From Sindora glabra (lineage: Eukaryota; Streptophyta; Magnoliopsida; Fabales; Fabaceae), in contig CM035233.1 in the NCBI GenBank assembly GCA_020226215.1, positions 33,874,027 through 33,938,026 on the forward strand: DNA of 64,000 nt, in the 5' to 3' direction. The notes under the pieces are model-generated. The model had not been told where the DNA came from, ran no database searches, and saw nothing but the letters and a program-made list of their open reading frames with translations. The translations under genes were made by a program, and so were the position numbers. This document shows, piece by piece, positions 50,633 through 62,970 of this stretch (positions within the stretch are counted from its first letter, which is position 1; the number at the start of each line of letters is the position of its first letter).

Positions 50633-50857
50633 TCATACAGACTGATCCGGAAGAGAAAAACAAAAGAACACTTGTGAAGATAAACCAAACATTAAAGCAA
50701 TAAAAGCCAAAGGAAGAGGGACTGGCTTCTGAGAACTGCAGTGGTGTTTTGTTCTCATTATAGCTATGCTTGGAAATTGCTGATAAAAATTGATTGGTTC
50801 ACCGGCATCAAATTGAGTCTCGTAATATTTCAAATTACATAAAAGGTTTTAAGCTTA
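50633..50857 (-). other. Unidentified coding-like segment
   Basis: An open minus-strand frame of about 75 codons, ending SLPDQSV, in locally GC-richer DNA with a balanced amino-acid mix and a hydrophobic patch (PLAFIALMFGL). I do not recognise it. It could be a gene fragment or chance. Confidence 0.15.
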
Positions 50858-51557
50858 ATCTTTAAAAGCACCCTTGTTAGAATAGGTTTATCGCTTGCTG
50901 CTTGTATTCCAAATAAAATTTAATCTTATAAAAAAGGTATGAGAATACTCTATGTATAAATAAATGAAAAAATATGAAAATTGCTGATAGAGAACTCTAA
51001 TGACTCCAGGATCCTGAATTATTTTGTTTCATGGAATCTGCGATTAAGATTTACGGCACTGGGCATTAGGTTTAAATTTGGTATATTGGATCAACTCTAG
51101 TATTACTCGTCATACGCCTTGACGGAGATTGAAAAATCTATATCTAGTCTCCGTTTGTTTTGATGGAGAAAATGTCTTTTGTGTAAATATAATTATAAAT
51201 TATTAAGATAGTGAAAAATAATTAATATATTTAATATTAAATGTAATAAATTTGATAAAAGACAACATTTTTTCTTTAAGAAAAGTAAGTTATTTTCTTT
51301 TTTTATTATAACTCTATGGATCATTTTCCTGAATAATAATATATAAAGACAGATAATACTTTTTTTGATCTACAAGAATACGAAAACTTTCTTATATAAA
51401 AAAATCTTCTGAAAAATGAATGGAGTCTTCCAGCATGATTTTTGCCACTGTCGGCACTTATAAAAAGGGTTGTGAATCCTTATGAAATGTAATGCAAAAA
51501 TCATGAAATTTATTGGGCTTTGCTAGCTGTTGAGTTCAAAAGTTTTGCCTTCCCAAC

Positions 51558-51640
51558 AAGGTGGCGCATTGTTGGTAAGATTATCTTGAATGTGGGTTTC
51601 AAATTCCCTCTCCACTCTTCCTCATTCCCTCTTTAGGTAC
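51558..51640 (+). mobile_element. Possible tRNA-derived SINE (A and B boxes)
   Basis: tggcgcattgttggtaag (51562-51579) resembles an RNA polymerase III A box, and gggtttcaaattcc (51594-51607) a B box. Spacing between them (about 15 bp) is shorter than in most tRNAs. The following pyrimidine-rich ctctccactcttcctc is typical of plant SINE bodies. The 3' end and TSD were not found; it is not a foldable tRNA by eye. Confidence 0.4.
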
Positions 51641-53375
51641 CCTCGATTAAATGATAGTGAGTGCTTTGACCGTGAAATTATTGAATTGAGAATGACTCAC
51701 TGTAAGTTTAAAGTTAGTTTACATTTGATTTTATGTGACAGAAGAAGATTAGAGGACTAATCGGGAGGTTAATAAATATGGAATATGCGCCGGTGTTTTT
51801 TTTTTTTTTTTTGAAGAAGGAAACAACAATACAACTACAAATTTCTCATAAGTTATTAACCTTTTCACAAAATCCCTGAATATTTTTGTGTTGTAAGTAC
51901 GATTGCTCATGTTTCAAATTTTCATAAAATAGTTGCAAGATTAAAACTTCTAAGATTTTACAAAGAAGATTGAAATCCACGAATTAAATACTTATTACTT
52001 TTTATGAAAGACTTGCAAATTTTATTAAAATAGATTATAATTTTTTCATGAAATTATCCAATTCAAGAGTATTAGAGTAAAACTCATAAAATATTTACCA
52101 TGAAAATGCAACAGTAGTTAAATTTTAGCAAATGGTGCCTGAAGGTAAGATATTCTTGAAAGAAAATAAACACATCAAGAGCTCCTAAAAGGGCGACCTT
52201 TACCAAACTTAGAAGTTTGATTTCATAGAAGATCATACCGTCTGTTGTCCTTTGTTGCAATACACGCCTTCATAGTTAAAACTTGCAGTTGCAATTGCTT
52301 GTATGATTTTACTGCAATTAATAAAATTATAGATGGATACAAGAAAATATAACTATTAGAGGGTAAAATCATGAAAAATTGTGATTGTAGAATAGTCTAT
52401 AAGAATAACAAATTTTTTTGAAAAAAATAAGAAGATTATAGCAGATTAAAACTTAACAAAATAAAGGAAAGAAATTTCTATGTTAACTTGTAATAATAGA
52501 GAACCACATTCATTAAAGGTGTTATGAACACATGATTATCAACGTTCAAGATCCGGAGATAAAAAGGTTGACCAATAATGTAATTATTCTCATGATAAAT
52601 ATGGAAAATTTTGACTTCCCACATACAATTTATAAAATTTAAAAGAGAATGTCCATTACGTACCACAATAGAATAGGGTTCAGTATGTGAACAATCATTT
52701 TGTCTTAATATTCCTATCCCAAGCGTGTCACAACAACAATATTATATTCATTAATTGTGCAATTTAAAACTTTGTTCGTATTTATATTTATGACTTTTGG
52801 TCAATTTTTGCTGCACTGCAAGGAAAAGTGATAACTTACTATATGCAACCCCGATTTCAAGCTTGATTATTAATCAAAATCACATCACTAAATGAGAAAG
52901 TGACCTTTAGATGATAAAATGCACGCCTTCTTGACTCGTCAAATTTAAATGCGATGGCCATCTATGTATGTCCCTTTGCTCGATTCATATAAATGAAATT
53001 ACGTTTCAGAAATTACCTTTCCTTTTTTGTCATTTTAATAAGATCGATCTTCCAAATGTTATCCATTGTTTCTAAGTTTCTTAAGAAGAGTTTGAATTCA
53101 GGCAAATTTTTGATTTATTAGCAGACCTTTTTTTTTCTGTCTAATATCACATCAATAATTTCTTTCTTACATCAGTCCAGACTCCAAATAGGTTAATTCA
53201 GGCTGAGCACAGAAAATTCATAAGAATTTATATTTTATGTATCAGTCGTATATTTATACCAGTGACACAAAATATTGTTATGTGTTTCATATTTTTTTTT
53301 GCAATTCAATCAGATTATATAAATGTTAGAAAACATGGTACATGCTGTGAGAATCTTTTATTTCTTGGCCACGCT
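51641..53375. other. Intergenic DNA, no recognised feature
   Basis: AT-rich, mostly low-complexity; a T18 run at 51796-51813. No supported gene. Confidence 0.5.
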
Positions 53376-53376
53376 C

Positions 53377-53680
53377 ACATAAATACAGCCATGGTTCATA
53401 GTTGTGGTTGTGGGTAAATTTTTACTATAATAAATAAAATTGTAAAAAGTGGGAAAAGAAGTAAACTCACCGGCTTACATAAATACAGCCATGGTACATG
53501 CGATCATTACAGAATAAAGTAACAGAAAATTTTGGTCCCGAACCGGAATTTGGAATTTCGAATACAACTGTATTTTCAATATATAAATATACATCCATTT
53601 ATTAATGATATTCCTTCAGTATCACACTAACTTTAAACGCATGATAATAAAGAAAAGAAGTAAACTCACCGGCTAACAAA
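53377..53680. repeat. Short interleaved direct repeats
   Basis: acataaatacagccatggt occurs at 53378 and about 53478. aaaagaagtaaactcaccgg occurs at 53455 and 53653 (198 bp apart). On the minus strand the second motif contains CCGGTGAGT, which looks like a splice donor. Confidence 0.6.
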
Positions 53681-53689
53681 GAAAGATGA

Positions 53690-54060
53690 AAAGTCCCCTT
53701 GATAGGTCAGATAATAAAATGGAAACCTGGTGAGATGCTCTTCATGGACTGAGTGGCGCATTTGACCATCAAGAAAACCCGTTTGAATGCTTCATATACA
53801 GGGTGTGAAATTGTGCTGCTCTTCTGCAGAAATTATAGCTAATGTATCTTGACAGACCTGGAAATTTCCTTGACTAATTATGGAAATAGAACCACACTTG
53901 GTGGGGAAAATTCAAGCAAAGGTCGAATATTAAGATTGTTTTTTGTTACGGATATGTGAACAAATATGCTGATTGACTGACTTCTCTATAGGAACTCTCA
54001 TTTGGATCATAATATATATTCATAGTGAATTTGGAGATGAATTGAGGCTTCTCATTGATG
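53690..54060 (-). other. Possible exon remnants, unidentified
   Basis: On the minus strand, a TTTCTGCAG acceptor-like site near 53825 precedes an open stretch (starts KSSTISHPVYEAF) ending in TGA near 53718. A second open stretch (INEKPQFISKFTM...) lies near 54060-53955. Base composition is less AT-rich than the surroundings. No family recognised; may be decayed gene pieces or chance. Confidence 0.15.
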
Positions 54061-54401
54061 CCAATAAATCTGTTTTATCCGAAGGAAGATTTGTTTCACA
54101 AATATGATTTTAAATTGTGGTTTACAATTGTAATGTCATTACGCTAGCCTCCACAATCACAATTTTTCATTATAATAACCTCTATTTTCTCACAATTTTA
54201 TTTTTCACAATGTGATTGTGATTTAAAACTATCATTGCAAAAGTTAGATAAATGATTTTATTTTATGTTTAGTAACAGTTGATTTTAATGGGAAATCTCT
54301 TCTCGGATGGATTTAATATGGATGGTTTCAAATCGTCTGTGGCTTAATTAATTGGTGCTTCACTTATGGAAGCTCAAAGTTAAAACCACAGCTGGGACAA
54401 T

Positions 54402-54536
54402 GCATTGAATTGGATCAAGTGCTATGATGCAAATGAGGCAGTGAAGTCAGTCACAGACTGTGATTTAGTAAACAAAAAGACTGATTCAGACACAGATGAC
54501 AGTGGTAAAAATAGTACAGTCGGGTTAGAAACATAA
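54402..54536 (+). other. Possible terminal exon, unidentified
   Basis: After an accaccacag-like acceptor (ccacag, ends about 54393), a plus-strand frame runs WDNALNWIKCYDANE... to a TAA near 54534, with an acidic and serine-rich tail. No family recognised. It lies opposite in strand to the minus-strand pieces just upstream, which weakens both. Confidence 0.15.
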
Positions 54537-54962
54537 AGAAGAGAGCTTTTGGCAGACTAATAATAAACCAAATGCTCAATCACTTTCTCTGAAATGCTTT
54601 TGCATTGATGCAAATATAACAGAAGACCGAAAACAGATTCAGTCATCAATGCTACTGCATAGTCCGTGTCTTACTCACAGATGTCTTTGACAGATGTTCA
54701 CAATTTCTGCCATTTGTTTTTGTTCTTGCTCACTTTCTAGCTTTCATTTTTTCTTTATCATCTTATTTCATTGGGACGTTTGCCGCATTAATTTCTCCAA
54801 CAGGCTAATAATAAATAGAATTCGATACTAGAGATGACTAGTGATGAATACTTCCCCTTCAAGCGGTTCGGCGGTTCATTGTCTTGTGATAGATGATTAG
54901 GCAGTGGTGCGGTGGTTCATTGTCTTAGAGGGAGACTTGAGCTTAGAGAGGACGTGAACGAA

Positions 54963-54964
<2 letters not shown>

Positions 54965-54995
<31 letters not shown>
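54965..54995. repeat. (TA)n microsatellite
   Basis: Uninterrupted TA run of about 31 bp. Confidence 0.9.
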
Positions 54996-54998
<3 letters not shown>

Positions 54999-55036
54999 GT
55001 TCTATATAAGGATCGATCGATGATCGCAATCAGCGG

Positions 55037-55527
55037 TAGAGCCATGATCCAATGAGTAACCAGGATTTAAAAGTGAATAGGGCAGCAGAATATATAATTA
55101 AAAATTAAAAAATATTTTTTTATTATTTTAATTAATATATAAATTTAAATTATAATACATTTCAAAGATTAAGCATTCTAATTTATTTTAAAAAATATAA
55201 TGACCCTACACAGTTATCTATAATGTATTTTCATATTTTAAAATTATTGTTTAATCAATTCATCACAAACATGTTAAATATATATTTATTTTTGTATGTT
55301 ATTCTTCACTATGTTCATTGAAAATAATCTTTATTTTTTTTTCATAATTGTTGTGTTTACATGTAAAAATTAAGGCTACACAATTGATAAGGCTTCTGGA
55401 AAGAATAAAATATACACAATGAATCCTACTAAACCCCGTTAATATTGAATATATTTGTTATTTTGGTTAATTAATGTCTATTTCAATATTTTAATGGAAT
55501 AAAATTTAAAATTTAGTGAGGGCATTT

Positions 55528-55603
<76 letters not shown>

Positions 55604-55665
55604 ATTTTAAGAAGTTTAATGATGACACATGTCCACCCTAAACTATACATAGTTTCGTCATTCGT
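55037..55665. mobile_element. MITE-like repeat containing a long (TA)n tract
   Basis: The left end (tagagccatgatcc...gatttaaaagt...agggcagca) and the reverse complement of the right end (gacgaaactatg...tttagggtggaca) look like diverged inverted ends of a small dispersed element. It encloses AT-rich DNA and a 68-bp TA run. TSD not established. Confidence 0.35.
55531..55598. repeat. (TA)n microsatellite, 68 bp
   Basis: The longest pure TA run in the window; probably highly length-variable. Confidence 0.95.
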
Positions 55666-57622
55666 GGTAAGCTGCTGAAAAAATTAAAATAATCTAGGAA
55701 AATTTAAAATATCAATTAATTAAGTTATAGATTCTTATATTAAAAAATAATATTTTAATTAGAATTATTTAGAAAAATGTTCAATATTGTGATATTTTTG
55801 ATAAAAAAAAGAAAAGATTTAGATTCTATGCATGATTTTCATGTTACCCAAATAAGCTTCCTGTATTTACTGATTTAGTTAAAGCGGAGCTCACAAACTC
55901 CCCCAAATTTATCATAATGAAAATTCATCAATTAAATCATGCTTTTCCAATATCTAATATTAAACTCGCTTTGTTACATGACTGATTACCCCACAGACCG
56001 TATGGCGAAACAACCCCTTTGACAGGGGTTAAGTGGTCCTTTTGCTATTGCCAATCCGTGCCATCTCTACGTAGTTAACGGTCTCAACTCTAATTAGCAA
56101 TCCACGTTTATGATGAAATCCCAATAAGGAGTGCATTTGATTCATAAAATATTTTTTATATTCTCAAAAATATTTTATGAAAATATTATATTTTTATATT
56201 TAATTTAAAATTTTAAAAATTTTATTAAAAATGTAATATTATTAAAAATATTTTAAAATTTAACTTTCTCTCTAAATATTCCTATGAGAAGAGATGGATA
56301 TCTCAAATTTTCATCTTATGAGAATATTGATACTAAAATAAAAAGATAATTTTGTCTCCTTTTTTGTCCTAATTTATTTTGAAAATTTTTTATTTTTATT
56401 TTTCATTTTTAATTTTTTATGATAATAAATATAATTGCACTAAATAAGTAAAAAATAAATAATTTCTAAATTTCAATCCTAATTTACTTTGAAATTTTTT
56501 TATTTTCATTTTGCACTTTTAACTTATATTTTTTATTTTCAATTTTTTCATGAAAATAAGGATAATTACACTAAATAAGTAAAAATAAATAAATAAATTC
56601 TAAATTCCAATCCTATTAATTTATATATAATTTCATGACATATTAAAGAAAAAGGATTCATGAGGTAACTTTAATATATTAAATTTTGATTTGTATGATT
56701 ACATTGATTAATATTGCATATTCATATGTAATATATGTTTTTTAAATTATCTCATTTATATAAAAATTACAATTAAAATTTATAATTTTTTATAATTTTT
56801 AATGCTTTGCAAAGTAAAAAAATAAAATTTAAATGCATGAGTTATGCAAAATTAATATCTTGATATTAGAGATAACAAGAAGGTACGTTAATTTTTACTC
56901 AACCACTCACGGAGCTGGAAGTGCTTTTGCTCACTAATGCGGTGAGAGTCACTCTAATTAAAAGCATTCTCAAGAAATCTATCTTTTCTTTTTTATTTTT
57001 TTCCCCTTTGAGATTAAGCTCCTTGAATTTTAAAAACAAAAAGAAAGAGATAAACAAATAATTTCTCTTATTATGTATAATGGGACTAAAAAAATTGTAT
57101 TTATCATTATGATGTAATAAAAAGAATCAAAAGGAAAAAAAATCTAAATCTGCGTGCTTAACTATATTTATTATCTTCAATTTCTAAATCCTTAACAAAT
57201 GCTGAGATTTCTCTTCAACTTTTTACTACCATCTGAATCGAATATTATCACTTCATTCATGAATTTTATCTGTTTAAATACTTTTTACGCCATAGACGAA
57301 ATTTAAAATAGATTGATTGCATTCTGAATCTAGTTTTTTTCCCCTTTAATTCAAAATATTGATATATTCAAAAAGTAAAATTTATATACCAATATTAAAG
57401 TCCCACCTATGTTTTAGGGGCAACTCCTCCTACGCTTCACCTTTTAAGGACAATTCTTATCACCTCTAAAGATAGTTCAGTTAATCATTGGAGGCCCTGG
57501 CTTAAGGCCGCTGCAAAAGTTTTCATCTTGTCTTCTAGATAGAGTGTGAATGGTTACACTCTTAGCATGACTTCAACCAAACAAAGGCGTGCAAGAGCGG
57601 AGTATGCTCAAATTGGTTTTAT
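55666..57622. other. AT-rich gene-free DNA
   Basis: Contains a diverged direct duplication: tcctaatttattttgaaaattttttattt near 56367 and tcctaatttactttgaaatttttttattt near 56479, each followed by ataattNcactaaataagtaaaa. No gene seen. Confidence 0.55.
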
Positions 57623-57855
57623 TGAAATCAATATATTTTCCAATATTGGAATCTAAAATAAAAAAAATTGCAAAGAAAAAAAAGATAAAAATAGAGAAAC
57701 TGTTCTTATTTTATAATTGTAATAACTTTCTCAAAATATAAATATATTATAATTTGCTATCACACTCTATTACATTATACCCAATATTCTTCTTACTGGA
57801 TGGAACCTTTTGCCTTATTATATTATAAAGGCAAACCTATAACACACTACATGAA
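57623..57855 (-). mobile_element. 3' LTR of the copia element, distal part
   Basis: Aligns with the LTR at 63888-64000: aatatattt(t/a)ccaata, ttataattgtaata-ctttct, aaaatataaata(t/c)a(t/c)tataat. It starts tgaaatc at 57623, matching tg(ttgg)aaat at 63888. It is interrupted at 57856 by a CACTA element. Confidence 0.65.
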
Positions 57856-59397
57856 CACTATTATAGAAAATGGTTCGACAATGATCAATTAACATTAGTT
57901 AAATGGGAAACTGGTGTATATAATGATGAGATGCCATTTTTGAAAATATGAGTAATTCAACATGTTGATTTAAATAAAAAAAAGACATTTAAAGAAAATA
58001 TGATAATATTTTAGAGGTTAATTCTTAAAAAAATCATCTTTTTTCCTTCTCGCAAAGTTTTAAATGTTGGTTCACAAAATAATTGACATCTAAATTCATA
58101 TGAGTGGTGTTATTTTTGAAAATATAAGAAAATTTTAAATATTGATTTTATTTTTTAAAAAAACCATGATTTTTTATTCTTATGAGACTTTATATGGTTT
58201 ATGAAATAATAAAAATATAAAGTCATGTGAGCAGTGCCATTTTTGAAAATATAAAAAAATTTGAGACTTTTTTTTTTAAATTATTATCTTTTCTTTCCAA
58301 AAAACTTTAAATATCACTTTATAAAATAACTAATGTTTAAAATCATGTGAACAGTGCCATTTTGCACTACATATAAAGCAAATCTTATTTTTTTTCCACA
58401 TCATAACTATCATTTTCCTCCTTATTTGTTTCCAACCTTAATTTTTATCTCTGTTTAGCTCCTTCTGCAAAATACTAGATCTCATTCCATCCTTTACCTT
58501 ATCTCAATGAATTATCAATACTCCTTCAACTAGCATTGATCATGAGGTGAGTTCAAAACAAAAGAGCTAACTTTTTTTTTACTTTTATTTCTCTAATTTT
58601 TTACCTAAACTTTTTATAATATTTTTATTTGTATTTTCTTTGTGTAACTTTCGTGGTTGTTTGTGAGTTTTAGTGCTTATTATTTGTTTAATAAAATATT
58701 ATAGAAAAGACAAAAGCCCACCAAACAATGATGAGGGATGCTTATTGCACATGTTTTTAAAATATTTTTGTTTGTATTTCCTTTATATAACTTTTGTAGT
58801 TATTTTTTACTTTTAAATACTTATTATATATTTGATAAAATATTATAGTAGAGACCAAAGTTAATTGAATAATAATGAGAGATAGGGGACTAATGAAAAA
58901 AGTCCATGAAAGTAACCATTTTTCATGATTTTTGGGAGGAGAAAAATACCATTAGTATTTGTAGATAGACAAATCTTAAAAAATTATATGAAATTGATAT
59001 AAAAATTGACCCAAATGGATAACTAAGAATGGAATTATAACTTTTCAAAACTTTTATCTCAAAATACATATTATTGGTGAGATATTATATTTATTTAGTT
59101 TTTACTATAAATATTTTAGTAGGGAAACCAAAAATCAACATGAAAAAAGATTATTATGTAAATATTTGATGTTGATTTTTTTATTAAAAATTGACTTGAA
59201 ATGTAAAAAAATATTTTCAAAATAAAATACATCAATTTTTTTAGTAAAAAAGTTGACATGATAATCTTTTTGCACATTGGTTTATATAACTAACATGGAA
59301 TGGTCAAACTTAAAATGACATTTGTATATACGTCAAATAATAACCAACATGAAATGTATTAAATGACCAATGCTAAAAAGGTGATTCTATAACAATG
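57856..59397. mobile_element. Non-autonomous CACTA element (1,542 bp), TSD GAA
   Basis: Left end CACTATTATAGAAAATGG, right end (reverse complement) CATTGTTATAGAATCACC, giving an imperfect terminal inverted repeat CAYTRTTATAGAA. Flanked by GAA on both sides (57853-57855 and 59398-59400), the 3-bp TSD size of CACTA elements. Subterminal tandem repeats with gagcagtgccatttttgaaaat-like units lie at 57928, 58101, 58227 and 58348. No transposase frame, so mobilisation would need another element. A relative lies at 37250-37950. Confidence 0.75.
57920..58365. repeat. Subterminal tandem repeats of the CACTA element
   Basis: Four units marked by (g)tg(c/t)(c/t)attttt-gaaaatat, spaced 173, 126 and 121 bp. 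Each is followed by a poly-A/T tract, ctttttc-like and aactttaaat-like stretches. Subterminal repeats are the usual transposase-binding regions in CACTA elements. Confidence 0.7.
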
Positions 59398-59400
59398 GAA

Positions 59401-59640
59401 GTAAATGCACTCATACCACTTTACCTTATTGCAATCACAAAGGCACACTAATTTGATTGAGTGTCATGTGTCAAAACCATACTCCTTCATATAAGCATGC
59501 AGTTGCTTGAATCTTTAGATATTTACTCTATAAGTTATAGTATAATAACCTTCACTTGACACTTTCTAAAGTTGGCTTCTTCATGTATTGTATTTTGGCT
59601 AGAGTAGGATAGTCCTTCAAATTTCAAGTTTCAACTATGC
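59401..59640 (-). mobile_element. 3' LTR of the copia element, proximal part (approximate)
   Basis: DNA between the CACTA element and the end of the RNase H region. By position it should hold the start of the 3' LTR and the polypurine tract. The exact TG start was not identified. Confidence 0.4.
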
Positions 59641-62600
59641 AATGCCTTACAACTTCACCTGGAAGTAACTTTGTTTTTAAGGTTTTAACACCTAAGTTAT
59701 TTATTTATTTATTTCAAAATCAATTTAATAACTTTCAATAGCCTCCCTAAAATTGACTTTGAAATTACACCATGTATTATCTTTAACCTCTTGAATGCAT
59801 TCACTTGTAGTGGCTTTGTTAGAATATCTACAACTTGTTCACCAAATTTGCAAAACTAAAGCTTTATTTCTGCATTCTTGATTAGTGCTTTAATATAATG
59901 ATATTTGATTTCAAGGTGCTTACTTTTCTCATGAAAAACTAGATTTTTTGCTAATGCAATAACTAATTTATTATTGCACATAATTATTATTGGAAATTCT
60001 TGCACTAGTTTTCAATCTTCAAGTAATCTGTGAATCAATATTGCTTGACATGTTATAGATGTTGTCGTCATGTATTTAGCTTCTATAATTGATAAGGGTA
60101 CCATTTGTTACTTCTTTGAAGACTAAGAGAACACACTTATTTTAAGATAAAAAAAAACATAACTAGAAGTGTTTTTCTATTTTCAACATCACCTACCTAG
60201 TTACTATTTATATACTAAACTAGGTTGAAATCCTTTAAGTATAGAAAAGCCTATGATCTCGAGTATTACTAACATACTACAAAATTTATTTTACTACTTC
60301 AAGTGTGATTGATATAACTTTTCCATGAAACTATTGATAATTCCAACTTTATAAATAATGTCTAGCCTAGTGAAAGGCAAATAACATATACTACTAATTA
60401 TGCTTTTAAAGCATGTTAGGTTTATGAGTTCTCCACTACCTTTTTTCTTTATCTCAAGGTGTTCAGCAACTAGGGTTTAGATTGTGACTACTAAATGTAT
60501 CTCAAATTTCTTCATAATATCATTGGCATACTTTTATCAAGAAATGAAAATCTTTTCATTAGTTTGCTACACTTCAATGCTTAAAAGAATAGGCTATTAG
60601 TCCCATGTCTATCATTTCAAATTGGCTTATTATAGCTTTCCAAAATTTTACAAACATCTTTTTAGAATCTCCAATAAATATCATATTATTAACATAAAGA
60701 CATACAATTATTAGATTTCTAATGGCTTGCCTTCTTCAAGTGATAGACTTTTTCTTCATATCCTTTCTTTATATAGTCTAGTGGTTGCTTAACATAAACT
60801 TCTTCTTCAACAATGCTATTTAAAAATGCTAACTTCATATCCTTTTAATAGATCTTCCATTTATTTTTTGCAATAAGGGCAAGAATTATTCAAATGGTGT
60901 CTATTTTAGAGAATGGTGCAAATACCCTAAAATATTCAATCCTTGACTTCTATTTATAACCTTTCACTACTAATCTAGCTTTGTAATGATTCACTTAACC
61001 ATTAACTTTGTACTGTCTTGAACATCTACTTGACACCAATAGGTCTTTTATTAGGTGGTAAAGTTGTTAACTTCCATATGTCATTTTTCTTTATTGAATG
61101 GATTTCATCGTCTATTACTTAAGCCCATGATTCTTTAATTGTGACATCTTTATAGAAAACTTGGTCACAATATGCAAATAGGCAAACATTTACAATAGTT
61201 TCATCAATAATTGTATCATTATTGCATTATCTAAAGTAACCATATAATCTTGCAAGCAAATTGCCATCACTCACTTCTGTTGAGGAAGTGTTAATGTCTT
61301 TGGAACTATTCTTAGTGGAGGATAGCTCCTAATAAGAAATGGATTGTTAGGAAAAGACTTGTTTATCTTTGCTGACTTTGGATCATTTTCTATATTAATG
61401 TCCTTTTGTTGTTGTTCAACATTTTGATTCCATGTCCAAGCTTCATCTTTAATGAACTAGATATCTCTACTTATAATTACTTCCTTTATCACTAGTTTAT
61501 ACAATTTGTAACCTTTAGTCACATTATTTTAGGCAATGAAAATGTACTTTTGGTTTTTGTCATCTACCTTTTTTTTCAATTTTCTAGAAAATAGGGATTT
61601 GTAATACACTAAATACATATAAGAAAGAAACATCTAGCTTATTACCTCTCTAAGCTTCTTTAGGGGTTCTTCTAAGAACACTTTTTCTTAGACACCAATT
61701 TAACAAAAATATAGCATAAGCAACAGCTTCTACCTAAAAGGATTTTAGCAAAGCTTTAATTTTTAGTAAACTTCTAACCATTTCAAAAATTATTTAATTT
61801 TTCCTTTTAACTATACCATTCTACTAAGGTATATAACTAGCTATCAATTGATGTTAAATTCTTTGACTTCTATAAAAAATTAAAAATTCATTTGAGGTAA
61901 ACTCTTTAGCTTTGTCAAATTTTAGGGTTTTCACATAAAAACTAATTTTCTTTTCAATAAGAACGTTAAATTCTTTGAATTTTTCAAAAGCTTTTGATTT
62001 TTCTTTGACAAAATACATTCAAGTTTATTTAGTAAAATTATCAATAAATATTAGAATATACCTTTTGTGTCCAATTGATTCTACTTGAATTAGGTTACTA
62101 ATATTTGTGTGCATTAACTCCAATAATTGTTTAGCTCTTCTAATTTTCCTAACAAGAAAAGAATTTATGTGCTATTTTTTAAGAATACATCCTTCATAAT
62201 ACCAATAAGGAACATTAATTACTAGTAAAGCAATAACCATCTTTTCCTAAGTTAATAACTTTAGCCTATAAAAGTTTAGATGACCAAATAAAAAATGCCA
62301 TAATTAATTATCATCTTTTATAATTGTTGAAAGATTCATTAAGGTTTTTGTTTGTAAATTCAAAGGAAATATATGGTTCAACATCATTTGCATTTTTGCA
62401 ATCATTTTGCTATTTTTACCTTGGATTGTGTAAACTCCATTTTGGATATTAATTTTGTGCCCTTTTTTCAAAAGCTAGCTTGCATTATATAAATTTTGAA
62501 AAGGTCCTAGCACAAGATAAACATCTATGATAGTAACCTTTATATGATCTTTGGATTGAATGTTAATTCTACCTTTGCCTATATTAAGAACTTGGAATTT

Positions 62601-62649
62601 ATTTCTAAAATTAACTTTTGCACGTATAGATTCATCTAAATATGAGAAA

Positions 62650-62970
62650 AACTTATTTTTTCCATACATGTGATTGCTACATCTAGGATCAAGGTACCAT
62701 GTATTTGCATACTCCACATTTAGCTCATTTAATTTGGATGTGAGCACCACGTTCTTTTCAACATTAGTAGCATTTGCATGTCCCATAATAGGAATTTTGG
62801 ATTTATTTTTAAAATCAATTTCTACATATGTGAATTTATTCAAATGTGAAAAACTCATTTTTTTTCCTCATATGTAAGCACTACATCTAGTATCAAGGTG
62901 CCATATGTTTACATTCTTCACTTGCACATGAGCACCATGTTCTCTTCAACAACAATAGCATTTGATGTTT
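62650..62970 (-). repeat. Tandem duplication of the zinc-knuckle/protease junction
   Basis: ctacatctag(g/t)atcaaggt(a/g)cc occurs at 62677 and 62881 (204 bp apart). Both are followed by gcatactcc/acattcttcac, a gagcacca(c/t)gttct tract and a tagcatttg tract. On the minus strand this repeats the LDxRCS protease-like site (LDTRCS in one copy, LDPRCS in the other). Confidence 0.75.

Noticed and set aside
51558..51640. A tRNA gene
   Set aside because: A and B boxes are present, but box spacing and the lack of pairing arms do not fit a cloverleaf.
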